NCBI GenBank assembly: GCA_025356395.1
Contig: JANXTA010000022.1
Span: 1-54,454, forward strand
Length of the DNA stretch: 54,454 nucleotides
Direction: 5' to 3'
Source: Betaproteobacteria bacterium
Lineage (GTDB): Bacteria; Pseudomonadota; Gammaproteobacteria; Burkholderiales; Burkholderiaceae_D
Within the stretch, counting starts at the first letter, position 1. Each line of letters starts with the position of its first letter. The notes below the pieces were generated by a model. It was not told the DNA's origin and searched no databases. It saw only the letters and a list, made by a program, of their open reading frames with translations. Positions 46,797 to 53,867 of this stretch are shown one piece after another. The translations under genes were made by a program, and so were the position numbers.

Positions 46797-49235
46797 ATGA
46801 AAACCGTTAAACGAATCGCCATCGTCGGTGCCGGCGTCATGGGCGCGCAGATCGCCGCCCACTGCATCAACGCCCGCGTCCCCGTCGTCCTCTTCGACCT
46901 CGCCGCGAAGACCGGCGACAAGAACGCCATCGCGAAGAAGGCAGTCGAATCACTGAAGATGCTCAATCCAGCCCCGCTCGGCGTCGCTTTTGACGCAGCG
47001 CTGATCGAGGTCGCGAACTACGACGACGATCTCGCGAAGCTCAGTGCCTGCGATCTCGTCATCGAAGCCATCGCCGAGCGCTTCGACTGGAAACACGACC
47101 TCTACGCGAAGATCGCGAGCTTCATCGCGCCCGACGCACTCTTCGCGTCAAATACCTCCGGCCTGTCGATCACGTCGCTGGCCAACGGCATCCCCGACGC
47201 ACTGAAGTCCCATTTTTGCGGCGTGCACTTCTTCAACCCGCCGCGCTACATGCATCTGGTCGAGCTGATCCCGACCGTCGACACCGACCCCGCGATCCTC
47301 GATCGTCTCGAGACCTTCCTGACCAGCACGCTCGGCAAGGGTGTGGTCCGCGCGAAGGACACGCCGAACTTCATCGCGAATCGCGTCGGCATCTTCTCGA
47401 TGCTGGCGACGATGCACGAAGCCGACAAGTACGGCCTCTCGCTCGACGTCGTCGACGACCTCACCGGCGCGAAGATGGGTCGCGCGAAGTCGGGCACCTT
47501 CCGCACCGCCGACGTGGTCGGCCTCGACACGCTGGGTCATGTCGTGAAGACCATGCAGGACCATCTGCAGGACGATCCCTTCGCCGCGCTGTATGCGACG
47601 CCGCCGGCGCTGGCCGGGCTGATCGCGAAGGGCGCGCTCGGCTCCAAGACGGGTGCCGGCTTCTACCGTAAGGTCGGGCGCGATATCCAGCGCCTCGATG
47701 CCAAGACCGGTGACTACGTCGCGAGCGGTGGCAAGGCCGACGAGACCGTCGCCCGCATCCTCAGGAAGCCGACTTCCGAACGGCTCAAGCTTCTGCACGA
47801 ATCGAAATCGCCGCAGGGCCAGTTCCTGTGGGCAATCCTGCGCGACAGCTTTCACTACATCGCCGTGCACCTGGCCGACATCGCCGACAACGCGCGCGAC
47901 GTCGACTTCGCGATGCGCTGGGGCTTCGGCCAGAAGCTCGGGCCTTTCGAGTTGTGGCAGTCGGCGGGCTGGAAAGAAGTGGCGGGATGGATCAGGGATG
48001 ACATCGGCCAGGGGCTTGCGTTGTCATCGGCGCCGTTGCCGGCGTGGGTCTTCGAGGGTCCGGTGGCGGATCGTGGGGGGGTGCATCAGGCGGAGGGGTC
48101 ATGGTCGCCTGTCGCCGAGTCATTCATCGGACGCTCTTCGTTGCCGGTCTACGGGCGGCAGGTGTATCGGGCTTCCCTGTTTGGCGAGTCTGTCGCCGCC
48201 GTCGCCGATCCCCTCCCCAACCCTCGCCCAGCGGCGGAGGGAGTCACTGCGTTCGAGGACGAATCCGCGCGCATCTGGACGCTCGATCGGTCGGGCATGG
48301 ACGACGTGCTGATCCTTTCGTTCAAGACCAAGGGCGGCACGATCGGGCCCGGACTCATCGCCGCGATCGGCAAGGCCATCGCGATGGCTGAGGCAGAGTA
48401 CAAGGGTCTCGTCTTGTGGAGCCCCGGCCAGTTGACCGACGCACCGTTCTCGTACGGAGCCGACCTGCAGGCGATGCTGCCGGTGTTCATGTCGGGCGGC
48501 GTCGCGGCCATCGGATCCGAGATCGCGAAGCTGCAGGACGCGATGCTCGCGTTGCGCCATGCGCAGGTGCCGACCGTGGCGGCGGTGGCCGGCATGGCGC
48601 TCGGCGGCGGCTGCGAGATGGCGCTGTACTGCGCGCGACGGGTCGCTGCCCTCGAGACCTACCTGGGTCTGGTGGAAGTCGGCGTCGGCCTGCTGCCGGC
48701 CGGCGGCGGGCTGACCTATGGCGCGCGCCGCGCTGCCGAGGAACAGGCCATCGTGCCCGACAGCTACCTGCTCGACACCGTGAAGAAGTACTTCACGCAC
48801 GCGGCCACGGCCGCGGTGTCGAAGAGCGCGATCGAAGCCAGGCAGATGGGCTGGCTGCTCGATGCCGATCGCATCGTCTTCCATCCGCACGAACTGCTCG
48901 GCGCCGCCATCCGCGAGGCGCAGGCGATGCATGCTGCCGACTTCCGACCGCCGATGAAGACGACCTTCCCGGTGATCGGCCGCGGCGGCATCGCGACGAT
49001 CACGGGTCAGCTGATCAACCTGCGCGACGGCGGCTTCATTTCGGCGCACGACTTCCACATCGGCAAGGCCATCGCCGAGGTGATCTGCGGCGGCGACGTC
49101 GACGCGGGTTCGCGGGTCGACGAGGCATGGGTGATGGCAGCGGAACGCAAGGGCTTCATGGCCCTGCTCGGGCATCCGAAGACGCAGGAACGCATCATGG
49201 GAATGATGCAGACCGGCAAACCGGTGCGGAACTGA
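46797..49235 (+). CDS. 3-hydroxyacyl-CoA dehydrogenase / enoyl-CoA hydratase, FadN type
   Basis: An 812-residue bifunctional beta-oxidation enzyme with the dehydrogenase first and the hydratase last, the order of Bacillus FadN (YusL) rather than FadB/FadJ. Motifs: IVGAGVMGAQIA at 9-20, ASNTSGLSI, GVHFFNPPRYMHLVE, DTPNFIANRVG, then in the hydratase part GMALGGGCEMALYCAR and LVEVGVGLLPAGGG. Residues 471-483 (DPLPNPRPAAEGV) are encoded by a palindromic repeat and lie in the inter-domain linker. The surrounding segment also has unusual Gly/Ser-rich composition. Both catalytic halves look intact. Confidence 0.95.
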   Translation: MKTVKRIAIVGAGVMGAQIAAHCINARVPVVLFDLAAKTGDKNAIAKKAVESLKMLNPAPLGVAFDAALIEVANYDDDLAKLSACDLVIEAIAERFDWKHDLYAKIASFIAPDALFASNTSGLSITSLANGIPDALKSHFCGVHFFNPPRYMHLVELIPTVDTDPAILDRLETFLTSTLGKGVVRAKDTPNFIANRVGIFSMLATMHEADKYGLSLDVVDDLTGAKMGRAKSGTFRTADVVGLDTLGHVVKTMQDHLQDDPFAALYATPPALAGLIAKGALGSKTGAGFYRKVGRDIQRLDAKTGDYVASGGKADETVARILRKPTSERLKLLHESKSPQGQFLWAILRDSFHYIAVHLADIADNARDVDFAMRWGFGQKLGPFELWQSAGWKEVAGWIRDDIGQGLALSSAPLPAWVFEGPVADRGGVHQAEGSWSPVAESFIGRSSLPVYGRQVYRASLFGESVAAVADPLPNPRPAAEGVTAFEDESARIWTLDRSGMDDVLILSFKTKGGTIGPGLIAAIGKAIAMAEAEYKGLVLWSPGQLTDAPFSYGADLQAMLPVFMSGGVAAIGSEIAKLQDAMLALRHAQVPTVAAVAGMALGGGCEMALYCARRVAALETYLGLVEVGVGLLPAGGGLTYGARRAAEEQAIVPDSYLLDTVKKYFTHAATAAVSKSAIEARQMGWLLDADRIVFHPHELLGAAIREAQAMHAADFRPPMKTTFPVIGRGGIATITGQLINLRDGGFISAHDFHIGKAIAEVICGGDVDAGSRVDEAWVMAAERKGFMALLGHPKTQERIMGMMQTGKPVRN
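48207..48245 (+). repeat. Palindromic repeat inside a coding sequence (copy 2)
   Basis: GATCCCCTCCCCAACCCTCG (48207-48226) and the following CCCAGCGGCGGAGGGAG match the forward-orientation repeat, with an imperfect stem CCCTCGCC/GGCGGAGGG. It is read in frame in the bifunctional enzyme gene without disrupting it. The single copy has no inverted partner nearby. Confidence 0.6.
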
Positions 49236-49239
49236 GCGC

Positions 49240-49665
49240 ATGAGCGCGCGCGCCCGCTACGACCACTTCACGCCGCTGCGCGTGCGCTATTCGGAGATCG
49301 ATGCGCAGGGCATCGTCTTCAACGCGCACTACCTGACCTACTACGACATCACGATCACCGAATACCTGCGCGCGCTTCGCTACGACTACGACGGCATGGT
49401 ACGAAAGAGCGGCCTCGACTTCCATCTCGTGAAGGCACTGGTCGAGTACCAGCGACCGATCGTGAAGGACTCGGAGATCGAGGTGGGCATCACCGTCGGA
49501 CGGATCGGGACGACGAGCCTGACCTGGGTGCTGGCGATCTTCCTGAAGGGTGAGGACGAGGTGCTGACGACGGGGGAGCTCGTGTGGGTGTGCTCGAAGG
49601 TGGGCGCGCACAAGTCCCATGCGTTGCCGGTGGAGCTGGTGGGGTTGTTGGGAAGGAAGGCGTGA
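49240..49665 (+). CDS. Acyl-CoA thioesterase, 4HBT hotdog family
   Basis: A 141-residue hotdog-fold thioesterase. The 4HBT signature is VRYSEIDAQGIVFNAHYLTYYDI, in which the Asp (SEIDAQG) is the catalytic residue, then EYLRALRYDYDGM. The length is normal. It starts 4 bases after the bifunctional enzyme and probably releases CoA from pathway intermediates. The expected next gene, the thiolase, is displaced by the DUF559 insertion. Confidence 0.9.
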   Translation: MSARARYDHFTPLRVRYSEIDAQGIVFNAHYLTYYDITITEYLRALRYDYDGMVRKSGLDFHLVKALVEYQRPIVKDSEIEVGITVGRIGTTSLTWVLAIFLKGEDEVLTTGELVWVCSKVGAHKSHALPVELVGLLGRKA

Positions 49666-49733
49666 GTCACCTGATTGCCGCCACATCCGCATGGACGTTG
49701 CGCTGCGCCTCGGCAGACCTGAAGCTTGGCAAC

Positions 49734-49800
49734 ACCCTCGCCCCTCAAAGAAGCTCCCGACCCTTCGAGGGGAGGGTTGGAGAGGGGATGGGTTCAGCGA
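49734..49800 (-). repeat. Palindromic repeat, left flank of DUF559 (copy 3)
   Basis: In reverse orientation this copy reads AACCCATCCCCTCTCCAACC (49793-49774) followed by CTCCCCTCGAAGGGTCGGGAG. A wider stem pairs ACCCTCGCCCCTC (49734-49746) with GAGGGGAGGGT (49767-49777). Its inner end GGGTTCAGCGA directly abuts the DUF559 start codon, and a similar GGGTTAGCGA ends copy 1a. Confidence 0.75.
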
Positions 49801-50198
49801 TGAAAGCACAGACCAGTCCCTTCGCCCGATCGAGAGCACGAGAACTTCGACGCAAGTCGACCAACTGCGAGCGCATCCTCTGGCAGCGCATGCGTAGCAA
49901 TCAGCTAGGCGCGAAGTTCCGACGTCAACATCCTTTCGAGAGCTTCATCGTCGACTTCGTGTGCCTGGAGCGACGACTGGTCGTCGAGGTCGATGGTGGC
50001 CAGCATCAGGACGCTGTCGCGAGAGATCAGGAGCGAACCGACCACCTGTCGCGCGCTGGATTTCGCGTCCTGCGCTTCTGGAATCATGAAGTCATCCATC
50101 GCGCGCTGCATGGTGAAGCTTCGTTCAAGTCCGTCGTACCCCATCCCCTCCCTAACCCTCCCCTTGAAGGGGAGGGGATTGACCGAGCCAATCCATGA
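49800..50198 (+). CDS. DUF559 endonuclease-like protein flanked by inverted repeats
   Basis: A 132-residue protein of the DUF559 (Vsr-like, PD-(D/E)XK-type) family: SRARELRRKSTNCERILWQR, QLGAKFRRQHPFESFIVDFV, CLERRLVVEVDGGQH and GFRVLRFWNHEV. The likely catalytic residues are Asp in FIVDF, Glu and Asp in VEVDGGQH. The last 20 or so residues (HPLPNPPLEGEGIDRANP) are translated from the right-hand repeat and are not part of the domain. The gene sits between thioesterase and thiolase genes of a fatty-acid operon, with inverted palindromic repeats on both sides. Its stop overlaps the thiolase ATG. Confidence 0.85.
   Translation: MKAQTSPFARSRARELRRKSTNCERILWQRMRSNQLGAKFRRQHPFESFIVDFVCLERRLVVEVDGGQHQDAVARDQERTDHLSRAGFRVLRFWNHEVIHRALHGEASFKSVVPHPLPNPPLEGEGIDRANP
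50138..50180 (+). repeat. Palindromic repeat, right flank of DUF559 (copy 4)
   Basis: Forward copy: ACCCCATCCCCTCCCTAACC (50138-50157) followed by a perfect 10-bp stem CCCTCCCCTT/AAGGGGAGGG (50156-50165 with 50167-50176). It is the best-preserved hairpin of the family and lies in inverse orientation to copy 3. Confidence 0.8.
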
Positions 50199-51391
50199 CC
50201 AAGCAACTCACCGACGCCTACATCGTCGCCGCGACCCGCACGCCGATCGGCAAGGCGCCGCGCGGCATGTTCCGCAACGTCCGCCCCGACGACCTGCTGA
50301 TCCGCGTGCTCCAGTCCGCGATGGTTCAGGTTCCATCGCTCGACCCCAACGTGATCGAGGACGCCATCGTCGGCTGCTCGTTCCCCGAAGGCGAACAGGG
50401 ACTCAACATGGCGCGCATGGCCGTGCTGATGGCGGGCCTGCCCGACACCATCGGCGGCGCGACGGTCAACCGCTACTGCGCGTCCGGCCTCACCGCCCTC
50501 GCGATGGCTGCCGACCGCATCCGTGTGGGCGAGGCCGACGCGATGATCGCGGCCGGCGCCGAGTCGATGAGCCTCGTCCCGATGATGGGTCACTGGCCGT
50601 CGATCAACGCCATCGCCATCGAGGACGAACACGTCAGCATGGCTTACGGCATGGGCCTTACCGGCGAGAAGGTCGCGACCCAGTGGAAGATCTCGCGGGA
50701 AGATCAGGACGCCTTCGCGCTCGCCTCGCATCAGAAGGCGATCGCCGGCCAGGCCGCCGGCGAGTTCGCCGACGAGACGACCTCCGTGGACATCGTCGAG
50801 CGCCAGCCCGACCTCGCGACGCAAACCATCGACGTGAAGACCCGCACGGTCGATCGCGACGAAGGCGTGCGCGCGGACACGACGCTCGAAGGCCTCGCGA
50901 AGCTGCGACCCGTGTTCGCCGCGAAGGGCAGCGTGACGGCGGGCAACAGCTCGCAGACCTCGGACGGCGCGGGCGCGCTGATCGTCGTGTCCGAGAAGAT
51001 CCTCAGGCAGTTCGACCTGCAGCCGATCGCGCGCTTCGTGTCGTTCGCCGTGCGCGGCGTGCCGCCGGAGATCATGGGCATCGGCCCCAAGTTCGCGATC
51101 CCCGCCGCGCTGCAGTCAGCCGGCATCACGCAACAGGACCTCGACTGGATCGAACTCAACGAGGCCTTCGCGGCGCAGTCGCTCGCGGTGATGCGCGACC
51201 TCGATCTGGACCCGGCCAAGGTCAACCCGATCGGCGGCGCGATCGCGCTCGGGCATCCGCTCGGCGCGACCGGCGCGATCCGGGCGGCGACGGTGGTGCA
51301 TGCGTTGCGACGGCGACAGTTGAAGTACGGGATGGTGACGATGTGCGTGGGGACGGGGATGGGGGCGGCAGGGATCTTCGAGCGCATGTAG
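50195..51391 (+). CDS. Acetyl-CoA acyltransferase (thiolase)
   Basis: A 398-residue thiolase, the last step of beta-oxidation. The nucleophile is Cys95 in NRYCASGL. The other catalytic segments are NEAFAAQSLA, GGAIALGHPLGATGA (His) and CVGTGMGAAG (second Cys). It overlaps the DUF559 stop in ATGA. With the displaced ribosome site it may now depend on the repeat-derived GGGGAGGGG at 50169-50177 or on coupling to DUF559 translation. Confidence 0.95.
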   Translation: MTKQLTDAYIVAATRTPIGKAPRGMFRNVRPDDLLIRVLQSAMVQVPSLDPNVIEDAIVGCSFPEGEQGLNMARMAVLMAGLPDTIGGATVNRYCASGLTALAMAADRIRVGEADAMIAAGAESMSLVPMMGHWPSINAIAIEDEHVSMAYGMGLTGEKVATQWKISREDQDAFALASHQKAIAGQAAGEFADETTSVDIVERQPDLATQTIDVKTRTVDRDEGVRADTTLEGLAKLRPVFAAKGSVTAGNSSQTSDGAGALIVVSEKILRQFDLQPIARFVSFAVRGVPPEIMGIGPKFAIPAALQSAGITQQDLDWIELNEAFAAQSLAVMRDLDLDPAKVNPIGGAIALGHPLGATGAIRAATVVHALRRRQLKYGMVTMCVGTGMGAAGIFERM

Positions 51392-51452
51392 GAGTGGCAC
51401 ACTCCCATTCCGTCCGGGGAGGGAGCATCTTTCAAGGAACGCAGGAGCCCCC

Positions 51453-52025
51453 ATGACCGACCACACCCCACGCATCCAACCGCTCGAACCTCCCTTCGAC
51501 GCCGACCTCGCGTCTCTGCTCGCGAAGATGACACCGCCGACTGCCCCCGGCCCGCTCGCCCTGTTTCGCGTCCTCGCAAAAAATCCCAGGCTCGCCGAAC
51601 GCATGATGTCCACGGGTGGTCACTTCCTCGGCGAGGGTTCGACGCTAGCGATCCGCGACCGAGAGATCGTCATCGACCGCGTCTGCGCCCGCTGCGGCAA
51701 CGAATACGAATGGGGCGTCCACGTCGCGGCATTCGCGAAGGAGGCTGGACTCAGCGATGCCGAGGTGCGCCACACCGTCAGCTATCCCGCGGACCCCGAT
51801 GCCTGGGCACCTCACGAAGCGGCGCTGATCGCGATGGTCGACGCGCTGCACGAAACCTCGAACGTCGACGACGACGTGTGGGCCGCACTCGCGAGCCACT
51901 ACGACGAGGCGCAACTGGTCGAGCTGCTGATGCTGGCCGGCTGGTATCACGCGATCTCGTTCGTCTGCAACGCCGCACGCGTGCCGCTCGAATCCTGGCA
52001 GGCGCGCCTGCCGAAGGCACTCTGA
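51453..52025 (+). CDS. Carboxymuconolactone decarboxylase family protein
   Basis: A 190-residue AhpD-like/CMD-family protein. The core motif is DREIVIDRVCARCGNEYEWGVHVAAFAKEAGLSD, with a CxxC pair (CARC) and the Glu/His proton relay (YEWGVH). LLMLAGWYHAISFVCNAARVP is the last conserved helix. Such proteins serve as peroxidase-like thiol enzymes or as decarboxylases, and the role in a beta-oxidation operon is unknown. It follows the thiolase by 61 bases. Confidence 0.85.
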   Translation: MTDHTPRIQPLEPPFDADLASLLAKMTPPTAPGPLALFRVLAKNPRLAERMMSTGGHFLGEGSTLAIRDREIVIDRVCARCGNEYEWGVHVAAFAKEAGLSDAEVRHTVSYPADPDAWAPHEAALIAMVDALHETSNVDDDVWAALASHYDEAQLVELLMLAGWYHAISFVCNAARVPLESWQARLPKAL

Positions 52026-52030
52026 CCGAC

Positions 52031-52324
52031 ATGCAGCCGCGCAACCTCGACTATCGCAACGCCGTCGCCGCGACGATCGCCGACCACACCGCGGACGCGG
52101 CGGCGATGACCCTCTTCCCACACGACGAGATCCCGGTCACGGTCGAGTTCAAGATCCACCTGCTGCGCGTCGCGCGCGGCAGCCACCTCGAATGTCGCGG
52201 CGAAGTCCTCAAGCCCGGTCGCCGCTTCACGATCTGCGAAGCCACGGTCCGTGCCGTGGACGGCGAGACCCGCACCGCCGTCGCGAAGCTGATCGCGACG
52301 ATGGCGCCGGTATCCGGCCCCTGA
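52031..52324 (+). CDS. Short PaaI-like hotdog protein, N-terminally truncated
   Basis: A 97-residue protein that corresponds to the second part of a PaaI/YigI-type thioesterase: central helix (RNAVAATIADHTADAAAM), then VTVEFKIHLLRVARGSHLECRGEVLKPGR and AKLIATMAPV. The usual first 35-40 residues and the HGG motif at the head of the helix are missing, and no suitable in-frame extension exists upstream. It may be a remnant that still folds as a dimer partner, or non-functional. It lies 5 bases after the CMD-family gene. Confidence 0.65.
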   Translation: MQPRNLDYRNAVAATIADHTADAAAMTLFPHDEIPVTVEFKIHLLRVARGSHLECRGEVLKPGRRFTICEATVRAVDGETRTAVAKLIATMAPVSGP

Positions 52325-52385
52325 CTTCGCGACCCTTCCGATCAACGACCCGACGGCCATCAGCGCCGCCACTCACGGAGACCCG

Positions 52386-53150
52386 ATGGACATCCTCACC
52401 CGCATCGAAGACGACGTACTGACGATCACCTTCAACCGCCCCGCGAAGAAGAACGCGATCACGGCCGCGATGTACCAGACCCTCGCCGACGCGCTGCATG
52501 GCTGCGAGAGCAACGCGGCCGTGCGCGCGATGCTGATCGTCGGCCAGCCCGAGATCTTCACGGCCGGCAACGACCTCGAAGACTTCATGAAGGTCCCCCC
52601 ACATTCCGACACCAGCCCGGTCTTTCAATTCCTGCATGCGATCAGCGGCGCGCAGAAACCGATCGTCGCGGCCGTGCGCGGTGCCGCCGTGGGCGTGGGT
52701 ACCACGATGCTGCTGCATTGCGACCTGGTGTACGTCGGTCGCAGCGCGAAGTTCTCGATGCCGTTCACGCAGCTCGGCCTGTGCCCAGAGGCCGCATCGA
52801 GCCTGCTGCTGCCGCAACTGATCGGCTACCGGCAGGCGGCGGCGAAGCTGTTGCTCGGTGAGTCCTTCGATGCCGACGAGGCGCTGGCGATGGGCTTCGT
52901 CAACCAGGTCCTCGACGACGACGCGGTGGTCGCCCACGCCCGCGCGCAGGCGATCAAGCTCGCGTCGTTGCCGATGACGTCGGTGCGCACGACCAAGTGG
53001 TTGATGAAGGGCGATGCCGCCGCCGACGTCACCGCGCGCATCGGGAAGGAAAGCGCGGCCTTCCGCGAGATGCTGCGCGCGCCCGAGGCCAGGGAAGCGT
53101 TCGCAGCCTTCTTCGAGAAGCGCAAGCCCGACTTCAAGCAGCTCGCGTGA
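52386..53150 (+). CDS. Enoyl-CoA hydratase/isomerase family protein
   Basis: A 254-residue crotonase. FNRPAKKNAITAAMY is the N-terminal signature, FTAGNDLEDF forms the acyl-CoA pocket, AAVRGAAVGVGTTMLLHCDLVYV the oxyanion hole, and FTQLGLCPEAASSLLLPQLIG the active-site helix. The catalytic Glu of hydratases is partly kept (CPEAAS), so hydratase or isomerase activity is plausible. It follows the hotdog gene in the same operon. Confidence 0.93.
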   Translation: MDILTRIEDDVLTITFNRPAKKNAITAAMYQTLADALHGCESNAAVRAMLIVGQPEIFTAGNDLEDFMKVPPHSDTSPVFQFLHAISGAQKPIVAAVRGAAVGVGTTMLLHCDLVYVGRSAKFSMPFTQLGLCPEAASSLLLPQLIGYRQAAAKLLLGESFDADEALAMGFVNQVLDDDAVVAHARAQAIKLASLPMTSVRTTKWLMKGDAAADVTARIGKESAAFREMLRAPEAREAFAAFFEKRKPDFKQLA

Positions 53151-53157
53151 GCGGTCG

Positions 53158-53832
53158 GTGAGCTTCGACGAGCGGACGCTGGCGGCGTACGCACAGCACG
53201 CAGCGTCCTATGCGGACGACTGGCTGAGCCAGCCGGCGCCCGCCGACCTGCAGGATGCGGTGACGCGTCACTTCCGGTCGGGCGCGACCGGCGGCATCAG
53301 CGCCGACATCGGGTGCGGCAGTGGACGCGATGTCGACTGGCTCAACCGCAATGGCTATCCGTGCGTGGGCTTCGACGCGAGCGACGCGTTGCGGGCCGAG
53401 GCGCAACGACGATTTCCCGACTGGCACTTCGAACATTCCACGTTGCCGCTGCTGGCGGAAATCGCGCCGCGGACTTTCGACAACGTGCTGTGCGAGACCG
53501 TGCTGATGCATCTGCCGCACGAGGAGATCGCCGCCGCGATCGACGGGCTGCGTCGCATCCTCGTGCATGACGGCGTGCTGTACCTGAGCTGGCGTGTGAG
53601 CGAAGTCGATCAGCGGGATGAACGTGGACGGCTCTACACTGCATTCGACAGTTCGCTGGTACGGGACGCGATCGCAGGCATGACGATCCTGCACGAGGGA
53701 GAAGCGACCGGCGCGTCGTCAGGCAAGCGCGTTTACGCGGTGGTCGCGCGGTTGAACGGCAACCGCTACAAACGGAAACCCGCCTCGGGTCCCGGCCTTC
53801 GCAGGGACGACACGACAACGGAACACCCCTGA
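53158..53832 (+). CDS. Class I SAM-dependent methyltransferase
   Basis: A 224-residue methyltransferase with GTG start at 53158, seven bases after the hydratase stop. Motif I is ISADIGCGSGRDVDWLNRNG, followed by VGFDASDALRAEA, FDNVLCETVLMHLPHEEI and LRRILVHDGVLYLSWR. The substrate is unknown. The last 16 residues or so (SGPGLRRDDTTTEHP) are read from a palindromic intergenic sequence and probably do not belong to the fold. It may be a passenger at the end of the operon. Confidence 0.85.
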   Translation: MSFDERTLAAYAQHAASYADDWLSQPAPADLQDAVTRHFRSGATGGISADIGCGSGRDVDWLNRNGYPCVGFDASDALRAEAQRRFPDWHFEHSTLPLLAEIAPRTFDNVLCETVLMHLPHEEIAAAIDGLRRILVHDGVLYLSWRVSEVDQRDERGRLYTAFDSSLVRDAIAGMTILHEGEATGASSGKRVYAVVARLNGNRYKRKPASGPGLRRDDTTTEHP

Positions 53833-53867
53833 ACCCGTCGTTCCGCGAGAGCGGGAGCGACGGGTTC
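53831..53867. terminator. Hairpin between convergent genes
   Basis: The perfect 10-bp arms GAACCCGTCG/CGACGGGTTC (53831-53840 with 53858-53867) enclose a second imperfect stem (CCGC with GCGG). It lies between the convergent methyltransferase and amidase genes and overlaps the end of the former by two bases and of the latter by two. There is no T-run. It is a likely bidirectional terminator. Confidence 0.55.

Noticed and set aside
51400-51436. Possible degenerate copy of the palindromic repeat after the thiolase
   Set aside because: CTCCC...GGGAGGGAG is present but the CCCATCCCC arm and the AACCCTCCCC core are missing; too weak to count as a family member.
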